Shown: positions 37,332 to 50,860 of the stretch, in pieces
Numbering within the stretch: position 1 is the stretch's first letter
How the letters are laid out: every line of letters begins with the position of its first letter
From: Lumbricus rubellus
Lineage: Eukaryota; Annelida; Clitellata; Crassiclitellata; Lumbricidae
NCBI GenBank assembly: GCA_945859605.1
Contig: OX243811.1
Coordinates: 66,130,395 to 66,194,394 of the forward strand
Direction of reading: 5' to 3'
Length of the DNA stretch: 64,000 nucleotides
Program-made: the position numbers and the translations under genes
The notes under the pieces: generated by a model
Database searches by the model: none
What the model saw: the letters and a program-made list of their open reading frames with translations, nothing else
Told to the model about the DNA's origin: nothing

Positions 37332-37344
37332 TATATATATATAT

Positions 37345-37420
37345 ATATATATATAAACTAAAAGCGCCTCTCACGGTAGAACCTATAAACAGAGGCGCGC
37401 AACGCTCGCAAGTGTGAAGA
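37345..37420 (-). mobile_element. Retroposon tail fragment
   Basis: AAAGCGCCTCTCACGGT and AGAGGCGCGC resemble the GCGC-containing 3' tail module of the LINE fragments at 6825 and 26487. It is short and degraded. Confidence 0.4.
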
Positions 37421-39186
37421 ACCCCTCGAAAGAGAGAAGTCTTATAAGTGAACGGGCAGAATGGTAGGCTACTAGGCCTATAGCCTGAAGATACAATCTC
37501 AGCACTAGCTATAGCAGGTGCATGATATGTCATTCAGGGATCAAATGACTAACAGAGGCAAAGGCCGGGTGCTGCTTGACACCTAGGTGCTAAAAGGTCA
37601 AAACGACCCAAAAATATGACAGAACGTCAAGAGGTAGGCTAGCTGAGACTGTAAGCAGTCTAACAAGCAGACAGACAGGCAGACAGACAGGGACACACGC
37701 AAACATAGATATTGCAGCACGGCTATAATAGCCTATAGGCTATAGGCCTAGCACCATAAAAAATTATGATGTTGTAGGCGGATCTCTGTTCCGGTCTACG
37801 AAGCACCTAGCCGCCCTATAATAATAACCGGCATAATAGCCTATATAGCGCGTGTGCGTCAGAAACGTCATCATTTCATCAACAACAAAAACAACACGCA
37901 CTCTCTCGTCCTCCCTCTCTCTCCCAATACAAGCTCCCTCCATGTTTTGCGCAATAGTCTACGAAAATAGGCCTACATAGGCATAAATAAAAGGCTTTCA
38001 TAAAACATAATAATTAGGCCAAAATAAATAATTATGTAGCGTATATAGCCTACGTAATTAGGCCTGCCTAATAAATGAATAAATAATTACATGAAATGCA
38101 TGCATAGATTAATTAGGCCTATTATAGATCTAGGCCTGCAGTGTTTAATTAATTTAGTCGACTGTCAATTCCTTGTTTTTTAGAAGAAAAACAAAAGAAC
38201 ATCACAAGAAGCATGGAACATAGAACATAGGGTACAGAGCAAAGAACATGGAACATAAGGAAGAAAGAACAAAGCATCACAGGGAACATATAGGCTAGAA
38301 CAAAGGACAAGAAACACATAGGAATAGAGGAAATCGGGAACGAGAAAGTCGAGAATCATGAAGCACAGGGAACAAGAAGAAAGAGAATAGAGAAAATAGG
38401 AACAATTAAGGAACAGGAACACAATGGAACAGCTAGAGGACATGGAAACAGAAAACACAGAGAACATCACAGACAACAGAGTTTAACTAACAAAATAATA
38501 TGACATAGGCACAGAACATCATGGAACTTAGGCACAGAACATATAACAGCAGGCCTGCGTGGAGGGGTAAAAAAATTACCATATAGTAGGCCTAGCTAGG
38601 GCTCTGTGCAGTAGGCTACATTGGTAGTGCTCTGACTGCAGTGGCTGGTCATTTTCTACATGACAGCCAATTTTCTATTAGCAGAACGGCGAGTCTACTA
38701 TTATAGTTGACCACCTGTTCTAACCAATGACTAATTTGCGTTTGGCTCAGTTTATGTATCGGCTGTAGCCTGTAGCCTATACTTGTCGGAGGATAAGATC
38801 CTAAGATTTGATTTGCAGTCGGCTTCCAAGTTTGTCTTGTGCTTCGTTCGCAAGATGGGAGGCGACTCGCGTTTGATTGTGTCATCACGAGTTGAATGTG
38901 CGATATGTGGTTTATGGTTGTTTTAAGGGAACCTGAATTTCCGCTTAAAACATAATAATCTGCAAAGTGCTAAAATTGCTTGACTTATATAAAATAAACA
39001 AGAGTTTTAGTAATTGGCTAATGTAAATCGGTAGGTTTGTTTTATCAGATGAGATGAGTTAAAAGTATTTATAGCGTGTTTGATTTATGTTGTGCTAGGG
39101 TGTTTGTATGGGACACCGTGCCACTCGGTAGTATAATAGTTAATAAAAACTTTTAGACCTTTACCTTGACTGGCGATCATGTACTA
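37421..39186. other. Intergenic, repeat-rich; no gene seen
   Basis: Contains dense TAGGCCTA-type words (37460-38130) and a degenerate AGAACATRGRACA array (about 38190-38550), whose reverse-strand 98-residue frame is an artefact. No exon is supported. Confidence 0.5.
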
Positions 39187-39788
39187 TCAGGGGGCGAAAA
39201 ATACACAGTCTTTTGCCATCAATCCACCAGAGTTTCTAATGGCTAAACTAACCCTAACGCTAACCCTAACCGACCCTCACGATGCCTAACCTGAACCTAA
39301 CCGACCATCACGAAAAAGACGTGCAATGACAACGCTGACGGCACTGCAAAAATAAGGGTAAAATTCTATGACGACGCGGTAGCAATTCTATAACGACGCG
39401 GTAGCAAGTAAACATCATGTCGGCAAAAGATCCGCGCATAATAGAGCCCATAAATCCAACTTCTAGTTTGCCGAGAATTCTTTTAATTGATCCAGCTTCT
39501 GTTTAGGCAAGAATTTGTTCGATAAATTTCGCTTCTATGTCGTCCGCAAATATTTTTATTCAATTTGTCATTAAAAATTATTGTTCATCAATCCAGCTTC
39601 AATTTCAGCAGAATGACTGCACTAACCCTAAAACTAACCCTAACCGACCGTCACGTCGCCTAACCTGAGCCCTAACCGACCCTCACGCGTAAAATCCATG
39701 ATGTTTACTTGCTACCGCGTCGTTATAGAATTGCTACCGCGTCGTCATAGAATTTAACCAAAATAAGTAAGAAATTTTCGCCCCCTGA
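39187..39788. mobile_element. TIR MITE with TCAGGGGGCGAAAA ends and satellite-like core
   Basis: TA flanks both ends (39185-39186 and 39789-39790). The ends are TCAGGGGGCGAAAA and TTTTCGCCCCCTGA. A second inverted block contains ACGACGCGGTAGCAA twice on each side. The core carries ATCCAGCTTCTRTTT units. The CTAACCCTAACC stretches are part of the arms, not telomere. Confidence 0.8.
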
Positions 39789-39887
39789 TAGCATTCTTAA
39801 ATTTTTAACCAAATACAACTCTTAGTTTGGAGATAATCCTTCTCATCGATCCAACTTATTTTTGGGCAAAAATCTGTTTAATCAGCC

Positions 39888-40288
39888 CCTGGGTAAACGT
39901 GTATTTTAGTATGGTAAATTATTCGCTCATCTTCAGCATTGTTATTTTTAATCAATCCAACTTCTAGTTTGGCGAGAATCCTTTTCATCGATTCAGCTTT
40001 CGTTTAGGCAAGAATTAGTTAGATTAATCCCGCTTCTATTTCGCCAGCAAATATTTTTCATCAGTATAACTTTAATTTAATTTAAAATTATTGTTCATCA
40101 ATCCAGCTTCAATTTCAGCAAGATTGTTTTTATTAATCCCTCTTCTATCTGAATAGAAATTAATTTAATCAATCGGACTTCTATTTAGAAAGAACTCTTT
40201 TCGTCAATCCGACTGGTAATCGACCAATTCTGAAACCCATGCAACGGCGAATAATTTACCATACTAAAATACACGTTTACCCTGCCCT
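39888..40288. mobile_element. Second inverted-repeat element sharing the same core repeat
   Basis: The arms GGTAAACGTGTATTTTAGTA (39892 on) and their complement (to 40283) extend over about 36 bases including GGTAAATTATTCGC. The core again consists of AATCCAGCTTCTATTT-like units about 55-60 bases apart. A degenerate third arm-like copy lies at about 40510-40545. Confidence 0.7.
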
Positions 40289-40612
40289 GTAGGCCTATTT
40301 ATTTAGGCAGCAAATATTTGTTATCAATACAACTTCTATTTAATTAAACTTATTGTTCATGAATCCAGCTTCAATTTCAGCAATATTGTTTTCATAAATC
40401 CCATTTCTATTTAAGAAAAAATAAATTTAATCGATCCGAATTCTATTTGTTAAGAAGAATTCTTTGAATAAATCAGACTTTTATTCGACCAATGCTGAAA
40501 CCCATGCAATGTCAAAAAAATTTACCGACGCTTAAATGCATGTTTACTCTTGACCAGTTTGCTTAATATTACCGTTTTGCTTTGGTTCATGTTTGCAGAA
40601 ACAAATAATGTT

Positions 40613-43600
40613 ATGGGTAAAAGTGGAACTGAGAAAACAGGAGACACAGATAACGATCAGAAAGAAGTCAGTATAAGCAACGCATCCACCTCTGCAGACA
40701 CAACATCAACAAAACTAGATCCAATGTCGTACCGGCGGCAGGGACTCTTGTCCTTGGCGCTCGTCCTCTGTCGCGTTGCTCAGACGGCCTTTGCTCGCTT
40801 CGTTGCGTTGTGCTCGGTGACAGGACTCATAATCCTACTCTTGTTTTGGTTCTATGATGGCATAGGAATGTTAATACTGCTTCACGTTGCGGTCTTAGGT
40901 AAGTTTTTTTATTTGAATTCCTCATCATGAGTAAATAAGATTGATGGGATAAGAATATTCTTTAATTGACCAATTTCTTATCGTGTTTTGGTGCACAGAC
41001 ATGGTAATAAACATACATCAAACAACATTCAAAATTTGAAAATTTACACGACACTAAATTCAATATAAGTAATTTTCTTATGATAACCAGTTAATTATAC
41101 TGCACTTGATTTACATGACCTGACATTTGAATACAATGAAGCATTCTTGTTAAAAAGGATTTCGTCATTAGGTTTTTCATCCTAAGATAATTTGATTGTG
41201 CAGTCTAGACCTCATGGAGTAGGTCTGTGGCATCAACGGTGGGAGGAGAGGGTTAAAATATGATGACTTTGTTTAGAAACTGACCCTAGTATCACTTTAG
41301 ACTTCTACAGATCAATTATTGTGACCAGGCGCGCCGAAAGTGAATCGCAGCAAATGCATGGCTTTTAGTGAAATCAGATCGAACACAAGGGACAAAGAGG
41401 TCAAAACAGTCATTAGAGAGAGTTATGTATTTAGCCGGAGAGATATTTGAGGGCAGTACAAGTTGAGATTTTGAGACCAGGAGGATGATCATAATATTCC
41501 TTAACTATATCGTGTGGTCGAAGTTTTGAAGGAGGCTAGTATCAAATATTATTTTATTATTTCTAATATTCTTTCATTTTCCATTCATATAATTAGTTGT
41601 CTGCGTGTGTGTGTCATGCAGGCGTGCTGTACAATGCTCAGGACCTGCTGCTCTACTACCCAGACCAACCGCCTCAGTCTCATCTCTTCGTCGAATCACC
41701 TTCGATGTTTGGTCTGCCGTTCGACAACATCACCATTCCGACAAAAGATGGCGCCCGCATCAACATGTTCCTCATCAAGCAGCCACCGAATCTCCTTGGC
41801 AATGCTCCGACTGTGATATATTTCCACGGAAATGCCGGTAACATCGGACATCGGTGAGAGTTGATGGAATGCCGCTGTGTCTTTTGTGTGGATGGAAAAT
41901 AAAGAAAATAAATAATTTCTTGATTATTTTTTAACACATTCTGGTTTTATGATAATGACCTTTGGAAATCCGAAAAATGGAAAGAACCTCCGAAAGATTT
42001 TTTAAGTGATAGTGCAATAAAAATCAATTGGTAAAATTTTACGATTACCATTACCAGTTACTATATCTCTTCTTCTTACTAACTTTATACATGTATGTAT
42101 TGTTATGGACGAGGTGTTATTGTTTATGTTAGACTTCCCAACGCTCACGGTTTCTACCATCGATGTAAAGCGAACGTTCTTCTCGTCGAGTACCGAGGCT
42201 ACGGGAGAAGTCGAGGTCGTCCATCCGAATCAGGTAGAGAAGACAGGGCACCAGTGGAGTTGGTGTTATTACAGTCAAGGTGGTGTTGTGAGAGTTTAGG
42301 GTATTAGTAACACTCTGGCATAGACACGTGGAATCACTTCCTGCTGCCCTCTCAATTCTCAAAGGCACACTCAACCTTCTTTGTCCCTAGCGTTTGGTGT
42401 GTCTCGACTCAAAGCCGGGCATTTGCTATGAGATATCCTTCCACATATGATGACCTTCCCCCTCTTCCACAGGCTGGCTCATGTCTTGGCTCTTCCTCGC
42501 AGCCTCTCGCTTTCCCAAGACATTTATTTCTCCATGAGACTTCCACTGAAAGTGCTTCTGAATAGTCTAAGCTGCACGTGGTGTTGTAAATTTTTTGTAA
42601 TTCAATAATGATAAATGTCGTCTGTCATCTTTTTGACGCGTAGGTCTGTACCTCGATGGGGAGGCCGCCCTAGACTACATCTTCACGCGGTCGGACATCA
42701 ACCAGCAGAAGTTGGTCGTGTTCGGTCGGTCGCTAGGTGGCGCTGTGGCCATTCGGACGTGTAGCGTGCCGTACTATGCATCGCGTGTCGCCTGCCTTCT
42801 CATCGAAAACACGTTTACGTCGATTCCTGATATGGCGCACACGTTATTTGACGTCCGTCTGCTGAGCTACATCCCCGAATGGTGCTACAAGAACAAGGTC
42901 TCAATTGATGTCTTCTGTGGGGTTGGGAAGTCATGTTGTGTTGGGTCTAAATTCGGGGGGTTGAAGTGATGTTGCGTTGGGTGAAATGGATGTTTTTGTA
43001 CTGCAGTGTGATTTATTGATGTGTCGTGTAACTGTAGTTGTAAAATGAAATTCATGTGGTGCTAGTTTAGAGGAAACTGAGTTGAAACGGAATTGTTCTG
43101 TGTGGTCTTTCTATCTGTGGCTGGTCTTTCTGTCTGTGTGGTCTTTCTGTCTGTGTGGTCTTTCTGTCTGTGTGGTCTTTCTGTCTGTGTGGTCTTTCTG
43201 TCTGTGTAGTCTTTCTATCTGTGGCTGGTCTTTCTGTCTGTGTGGTCTTTCTGTCTATGGGGTCTTTTCACTCTGGTAGCCCAAGTCATATGTATGCTCA
43301 TTAAGGGTAGGAATTAATCATAATGACACAAACTTCTAAATCACTACTTAAAAGCTATGCACAAAATTGCACATGTTGTCCAATTTATTCACAGTTGCCA
43401 ACTTAAGAATAGATATTTAAAAAAAATAAGAGTGGCAGATCACTTTGCATTACAATGCACTCTGACCAAGACCCCTGCCCCTTCCCTTTCCCATGCCCTC
43501 TTCTTATGTGAAGTTAAGAAGTCTGACACAGTTTGAGAACCACTGTACTAGACACTGTACACAGTATATATACCAGATGAATTCATTGTCTTCTGAAATT

Positions 43601-44937
43601 GCATTGTTATAGCATGCTTATTGTAAGGATGTTGTTGTTTATTTGAAAGAATTATTTAAAAGAATAAATTTTGATTTGATTGTTTTTAGTTTATGTCGCG
43701 ATATCGTATCGACAAAATCGAAATGCCAACGTTGTTTGTTGGCGGTCTCAAAGACAATCTCGTCCCTCCAAAAATGATGCTTCAACTTTACAATGTAAGT
43801 TGTAAACAGTCACGTAATGTACAGTATTTAATGTATGCGTGTCTTTATTACTGCTGCTACCATTAATTCTCAAAGGTCAATGTATGTACAGTTGTACAGT
43901 GTGGACTGTACATCCATGCCACTGCACTATTTTCTGAGCACAACCCTACATGTACAATGTACCTTTGAGTCACCATATGCTGTGGCTAAGAAAATGGAAT
44001 CGCTAATACTTCATACTGATGACTGCCTCAGTTCTAGCTTTCAATAACTTCTTCTATCCATTGCTTGTGATGAGCTTGGCAACTTGACTACTTGCAGACT
44101 TCTGGAGGAATAAACGTTGCAACTTCTGTGAACATTTTATTTTATTTTTTATTTGTTTTTAGCTTTCTGGGAGTCGTTTGAAGCGGTTGGCTCTCTTTCC
44201 GAATGGAACGCACAACGAAACGTGGAATTGCCGTGGATACTACGACGTTGTCAGCCACTTCTTGTCCGAGGTTTGTCTATAAAATGCGACATTCACTTCT
44301 AAATTGTCAACGTCAGCTGTTGGTGTTGATAGGAAAATTGTTTCACAGTTTCAATTATTATTCAGTGAATTTCTATGACTCTACGGGACTCAGAATTACT
44401 TCATATCAGGACTTAAAGTTTGGCTGGACGGTCATGAACGGCGTCCATGCACTTATTTTATAATCTGAATGCCGTCCTGCCACTTATTGGCCAGCACTGA
44501 CTGGAAAGGTAAGGAGTATCCAGGCACTTCTTTTGGAAAGGAAAGGGGCGTCCAGGAACTTGTTTTCTCACACTTTAAGCACTGCGTCGTATGATCTGGA
44601 AATGACTCTTGGGTGATTTTTACGATTCTGAATGGCTAATAGACTTTTACACCCGGTTTATGATGTGTCTACTATAGTTAAGTAAATGGTTTAAAAATAA
44701 ACATAAATATTTTGAAGTGGCTCTGAGTGAAATCTAATGACACTAAATTACTAATAGACTGCTACAACCTGTACATGATGTGCGCATTACGGTATATTTA
44801 AATAGTCACAAATAAATTGAAAATTTCTGTGTCTTTAATTTTTTTAGGTTGACCAATTTTCTCGTGGCAAATCATTACCACCCGAAGGTACTTACCCTAT
44901 CAGCGGAATGTTTCGTGAGGGCGATGAAGACTTGTAG
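40613..44937 (+). CDS. ABHD13: ABHD13-like alpha/beta hydrolase
   Basis: Seven coding exons: 40613-40898, 41622-41853, 42133-42233, 42644-42897, 43690-43794, 44163-44270 and 44848-44937; all junctions are GT..AG and phases join, giving 391 residues. A 5' UTR intron probably ends at 40598. An N-terminal hydrophobic segment (VTGLIILLLFWFY) suggests a type II membrane anchor. Then follow LLYYPDQPP, the oxyanion loop YFHGNAGNIGHR, VEYRGYGRS, the nucleophile elbow GRSLGG (Ser236), WCYKNK, the acid Asp313 in GGLKDNLVPP, and His343 in FPNGTHNETW. The triad is complete, so it should be a serine hydrolase; the physiological substrate is not established from sequence. Compared with vertebrate ABHD13 as I know it, it carries a Ser/Thr-rich extension of about 37 residues before MSYRRQ (alternative start at 40724). 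Confidence 0.93.
43104..43275. repeat. 17-bp tandem repeat in ABHD13 intron 4
   Basis: About ten units of GTCTTTCTGTCTGTGTG. The predicted 65-residue frame is an artefact. Confidence 0.92.
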
Positions 44938-46550
44938 AGGAATGCGTTCCAATGTGTCTCAGTTTTTCCGACAGCAATAGCTGAAGCTTCACTTACTGTT
45001 TGACATGTGCGCAACGCCGTGATCTGCTGGACGTTGGTCAAATCGAAAGATGATGACTTTTGTTCGCCTTTCCTTAAACTTGCGGTTGATGTGTGTTTGG
45101 TCCATTTCTATGCCTCCCTTCTAGCGTCCTCCTCAGGGTTTTCGAAATAAGATCATTGTTGTCTCTATCGTCCTTAGTTTCAATTATTTCTTTCATTGCT
45201 TTTATTTACTATATTTTCTTTGTTTTACTAGTTCATAATTATTTTTCTTATCATTATTATTATATTTTTTTTTATTCGAGGTTACTTTGATCCTTCAGTT
45301 TCGCTGAATAATGTCGGGAGATGGTAATATATTGTCTGGACTGATGATGATTTCACGAGTTGTCACTGAGAAAAGTGGAAGACAGCGGCATTGAGGCGCT
45401 GGACTTTTATCGGCATTGAAGTGCAAGATGTTGGAAGAATAATTAGCAAATTTATTTGGTGTCTCCAGAGATTGGAGTTAGGCAACGACCCAAGTCCTTG
45501 AGGAAATTATAGTGCTAATATTATTTTTATTGTACAATTATTACTGCTATCATTTAATTGGTATTATTGGTAGTATTATTTTATTTATTTCATTGTTATT
45601 ATTTCTACTTATGTAAACTTATCTCTTTACTATTATTATATTTACTATATAATGGTAGTAGTAATAATAATATTAAATTGTTAGTGGGTGTAGTCATCTT
45701 TTTATATGTAATCATTGTTTTCAGGTAGGATTTATTCCTCAATGGTTAAAAGCGATATGCTTTAATGTTGCTGTTATATTATTTTTATTATTATTTTTGC
45801 TGTAGAAATTTGTAATCAAGGTAATCAAGTCTCTGAAATGAACATTCCTCTTTACCATTGGAATGTCAAATCTTTTTAGATGCGAGCTGCGCACAATTTG
45901 ACCTTCTCGAAAAAGTTTTGTTGAGTTGAGTGATTTTTTGTCATGCTGCGTACTTAACCAAGTAGTCTTTGTTTGCTTATGATACATGCACATACATTCA
46001 GAAGTATTTAACGTGTATTCGTGTAATGTAATGTATTGCCACAATGAGTCGCTGTTAACAATGGACAATAGTGTGATTAAATACATAACTGTTTCTTTTA
46101 TTGCACTTGAAACTCTGGTTTTTGCTCTGTGTATGAGTCATATCAAGTTTTGCATTTTACGAAATGGCTTCTTAGGACGTGAAACATAGTCTTATTGTTT
46201 GAGTGTTGCTGCAATGTGCTGGTGCCACGTTCAGAACTGTGGTATTTCGTCCGCTGCTGGATTATGAGCGATAGAGGTGAAAATGAGGGCCTCCCTTATG
46301 TGTACTTGGGAACTTTACTACTGTGAAATGTTCACATTATGAGGCTGAAGTGAATTTTGACAGTACACCGTTGATTGCATTATAACCAGATGTCATGATA
46401 CAATCATGTTTGTTACTTGGGCATCAAAGTTACATTCGGTAGCAATGTTTTAGTCATCGCTCTTCATATGACTCACTCAGCTGAGTAACTAGAAAGAATG
46501 TTGTTGAGGTAAAGAAGCAAGCATCTCATGAGTCATCATCTCTCATTGTA
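44938..46550. other. 3' UTR and downstream flank of ABHD13-like gene
   Basis: AT-rich sequence without exon signals. No unambiguous AATAAA could be tied to the transcript end. Small frames are low complexity. Confidence 0.5.
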
Positions 46551-46554
46551 TTTG

Positions 46555-46965
46555 TGAACATTTATATAGCGCAACTTCAAGAGCTCGTGAGTCATCAGTT
46601 GTTTTTAGTGTGCGATACATTAGCAAAGTTTTAGTTTGACCTGCGTTCGTTTACTTTAAAATTCCTTTGCGTCTTATTCTGATGTGCGACCAGCAGGTGA
46701 CTTGGTTGTTAGTTGGGATCCTTTGTCATTCTTATGATGGTATGGTTATCTTTTTTATTGCTCATTTTGTCCTGGTGATGATTTTTTCATCTGTTTTGGA
46801 TTTGGTATCAAAATTGTCCTTGTAGTTTATTTCATGCTATCTGTAGCTTTTGAGTCAGTATTGGCGACCTTGTGAGACTATGATTTTTTATTCATTCATT
46901 CAAGAATTTCTATAGCACCTCTTCAAGAGGACTACTCAGAAGGTCTCCAGGCTCTAGCATGGCAG
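46555..46965. mobile_element. Two retroposon tail fragments
   Basis: ATTTATATAGCGCAACTTCAAGAG at about 46560 and TTCATTCATTCAAGAATT...CACCTCTTCAAGAGG at about 46890 carry the same 3' module as the LINE end at 26487, the second with a reversed GAAT tail. Confidence 0.5.
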
Positions 46966-49040
46966 AAATCACAGTTTTTGAGTTCAATAAAAAAAATGCT
47001 TCAGTAAGAACCCTAGGAAGTGTAATACTGTCTCCAGCATATAGCTGGATACATGATCAAATTCAGGATTATTTCCAAGTAGTGGTTCGTAATAAAGATA
47101 TAATGTTCTCTCTCTCTCTCTCTCTCTCTCTCTTAGTTCCTTCCAGAACATTGGTCGACAAGATTCCTCCAATTTACCGGTTTGGCATCCTCTTGTCGTT
47201 TCTATAGCGGTAGTTAATTTAATTTAAATTTAATGTAAGACCAATTATTGTTTAAGACAACATTGATCAACTGACTGTTTTCTGAATATTTAATCACAAA
47301 GTTATAGAATCTAGATGTTAATTATTGTTGTCTTTGTAAGCTGGTGATTGTAGGCTACGACAATTTCCATTTGATTTGGTAAATAACATAATTATAATAT
47401 TATTTCAGTGGCGAGTCATGCCAATTGCATTTGTAGCCTATATGCATGTTAAAATAATCTTCGTTTAATTTCAAGCTGACACATCGCGGTGTGATTAGAA
47501 TTCTTAGTATGAACGGATGATCACAAGTTATTACAGGAGTTGAACTTAACTGTATATTACGACATATGTAAGTCTATCTTACTGACAAATTTGAGATTTG
47601 GACCAAGTGACTAAAAAAAGATCGTCAGAAATTTCGGCGAATGAAAATGGAAAATTTCCTCCGCGGATAAGCTGTGTGACTGCATGTTCCGAAGGCGACG
47701 TACCGGCCTTCATTCTTTATAGTTATCAGTTTTCAAAGCTATAACAAGCTAACAATTAAGCTAACAAGCGTGGCTAACGAAGACAGTCGGGTTGACTTAA
47801 AAGCTGCGCTGATCTGAAGCCATCGGTCGAATTACTTCCTCGCCATCCGAATACTGCTGCGCGCATAACAATGACTCTAGTGTTACAGGCCTAGTCGATT
47901 TCTATCAGTAGCCTACCTAGTCTATTAATATACATCTCAATCAATGGTCCATTATGATAGGCCTACACTACACAAAAGATAGACGCTGTATGGTTCGCTT
48001 TTTAGACACCGAGAATAAACGCTGTAGAAATGCTCAAAAGACGCGAATAGCCTTTGTTACCGGTATTCCACAGTTTACGTCATCCTATGACATCATTGGC
48101 CGTTGACGACAATATAGAAAATATACAATGCAATGAAAACAAATTTATGTAGGCTATAGGCCTACCCCTAAAAACACCATCAACAGGACTGGTGTCTGAA
48201 TGAAGCTTCGCAATTTCATCAGTTTTCAATAATTTACAACTTAAAAGAATTCACCTTACATTTTCCATGATGCATTATAGATAGTGACAACAGAATCACT
48301 AACATGCAATTTAAGGGCAACATTGCATTGGGCTATAATTTTTATAATATATATTTAATTATTATTATTGTTATTCCAAAGATTAACGTCATCCTAAAAC
48401 TTTGGAATTATTAATGGAGCAATGAGGCACCTTGAGGTCTCTTCAATCTCTGACCTTTTCTTTTATAAATTATTATAAACTACCAGGGCTATAATTAGTG
48501 TGGAGTTCCAAAGAAAAAGTGCAGTTCTACATGAATTTGTGCAGCTGTAAAAGCATTCTTGTGCTGTTAAAAAGAGTTAAAATTGTTTATTGTAACCTAG
48601 CTGAGTTGGAAATTGGAATAATTCACCATGGAAGATGCATGGGAAGGGAGAGAATGGGGGCTGTGTAGTTCCAGGCTTCTTAAAGAACCCTTGCAAACTA
48701 GGCCTATTTGCGACTTTACTCTTTGACCGGACTTCGGTATATAGGGAGCCATGCCCTGGTGGGGCGATATATAAACTTCAATAGATAGAGACAAGATTAT
48801 GTCGCTACTGGAGCGCAATGCAGCTCAGCTCAGAAAGCCATTATTGACATGCATGCGAGAAGGCATCCTCTTTAGCAAAGGAAACGCAGTATAGACCTGT
48901 AGGCTACTGGGCGCGCGTGTGTGCGTGTGTGTGCGTGTGTGTGCGTGGGAGAGAGAGCATGACTGTTCGCGTTTGTGCTAGTGTGTGTGTGTGTGTGTGT
49001 TAGTGTGTGCGTGTGTGCGTGTGCGCGCGCGTGTCTGTGT

Positions 49041-49107
<67 letters not shown>

Positions 49108-50665
49108 TGGGTGTGGATGTGTTTGTGTGTGCGTGTGCAGTGTGGCCTTGAGTGGTAGATGCTGTGGATGTATATAAGAATCGGGATGAGACTGCAGAGG
49201 ACGATCTGCTACAAAGTGGCTTCTATAGGTTTACTGCAGTTCTATAGGTTTACTGCAGTTGAGAGAGAATTACGGAGAATTATAGAGAATAGAGAATGCG
49301 CTGCAGCAGCTGTTAGAGATATTATAAACTCATTCACTTTATCGACTGTGACGGTAAGACGGTCAAAACATAATTTTTTATTATCTTCATACAATATAGC
49401 CTACTTGTATGGATTTCTTTGTAGTTCTGTTTAATAATAGTAGATAGCCAAATAGCAATTATAAGTTTAGTTGTAGGCCTAGTTGTTGCCAACATAGTTT
49501 CTATCATTCTATGGTCACACCCTGCGCAGCTCTGTTAAGGGTCGCTCGACTCTTTTCGATCAGCATCTGCTGAAAAGTAGCCTATGTTGCTTCTGTTAAT
49601 TGTATAATTGTAGGCTAATTGAACACTTACAAAGCGCCGCTCACAGATTCAGTAGCGCTTCCGACCCAAGTTGGCGCTCCCACTAACAAATAGCTATAGT
49701 CTTCAGCCTGGGGCGGGTTGCACAAGAGGTCGCAAATCTGGTCAGGCCTAAAGACCAAGTACGGCCTACGAAGTCAACGCCTAGAAGTCGTCAAAGCGTT
49801 TACGAAACAGGGGAAGAGAGGGACCCAGGAGCTCAAGACGTAGCCTATGAGGGCGGGGATTCTATCAGGAACACGTCTGACTTCTACCGGTGTCACCATA
49901 TAAGGTAGGCCTACATTGTATCACCCTACATGCCCCCCCCGGCCCCCCAACAGAATCTCCTCTGGCTGAAACTCTTTATTGGAAGAACTTTTCTAGTATG
50001 AAAGTTGATAATCATATATAATCATATATAATTCTATATAATTCTATATTTATATATTCTTGTTAAATTATTTAGCAGCGCAAACTAACGGTCTATCGTG
50101 CTCATCAACAAATTTTATGCCACTGTATAATATAGGCCTATCCCATTTCACGCTGAACGGGGAGACTTTATTTCGGCGGTGGAGGAAATGTTCTCTCCTT
50201 TCCCATGAATTTATTTCAGAATATAGACTCTGGGGGCGAATTTGTTCTGGAGCAGATTCGCCGAGGGAGAATAATCTAGTTTCGAAATGGAATCTCCGTG
50301 CAGGAGGGGGGACTTTTGTGGAGAATCTGTTACGCGACATTTATTGTATCTAATTAGGCCTACAATTGCATTGCATTAAATTGATATCTTCTGCATTTTC
50401 ACTCCAGTTTTCTTGGTCGTGTTCTTGTTCTTCTATCGTGCTTTTTCTTCGTCTGATTCTTCATTATCTATAATTTCTTCTCCTTGCTCTTCCCTAGTTT
50501 CGTTTTCTTCTTCTTCTTGTTGCTCTTGTTCTTCTCATGCGCTGCCTTCGTCCTTGTGCTCGTCCTCCTCCTCCTCGTCGTCGTCCTCCTTTTTCTTTCT
50601 TCTATAATACTCCTTCTCCTCTCCTTAAAATTAAAAAATTCTTCGTCTAGCGTTTTATAGACGTG
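46966..50665. other. Intergenic, repeat-rich; no gene seen
   Basis: Holds a TC tract (47108-47133), a relic with GTGCAGTT words (about 48484-48575), GT/GA microsatellites (48903-49105), a retroposon tail at about 49620-49690 and a TTCTTC-rich tract (50430-50600). No exon is supported. Confidence 0.5.
48903..49130. repeat. (GT)n and (GA)n compound microsatellite
   Basis: GTGTGCGT-type repeats are followed by an uninterrupted GA run (about 49043-49105). Confidence 0.95.
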
Positions 50666-50860
50666 CAGGGCTGTTTTCAAGGAATTTTTTGAACTGCACA
50701 ACCCCTTTTTTCTTACCATCCATGGTATATTACTTCCAATCGAAGGATAATGGCAAATTTTTGCCATGGCTAGTTTTAACTGTACATAAGTGCTTCTACA
50801 ACTGCACAAATCTATTTAGAACTGCACATTTTGTGTACAACTGCACGTTAAAAAGCCATG
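50666..50860. mobile_element. Short hAT-like relic with CTGCAC repeats
   Basis: Begins CAGGGCTGTTTTCAAGG and ends ACTGCACGTTAAAAAGCC. It contains several AACTGCAC / GTGCAGTT words identical to those in the 59669-62009 element, so it is a small family member or internal deletion product. Confidence 0.55.

Noticed and set aside
39240..39310. Interstitial telomere (CTAACCC repeats)
   Set aside because: Only irregular CTAACCCTAACCGACC words inside the arms of a MITE, mirrored at 39625-39690. A GTTAGGGTTAGG at about 18337 is too short to mean anything.
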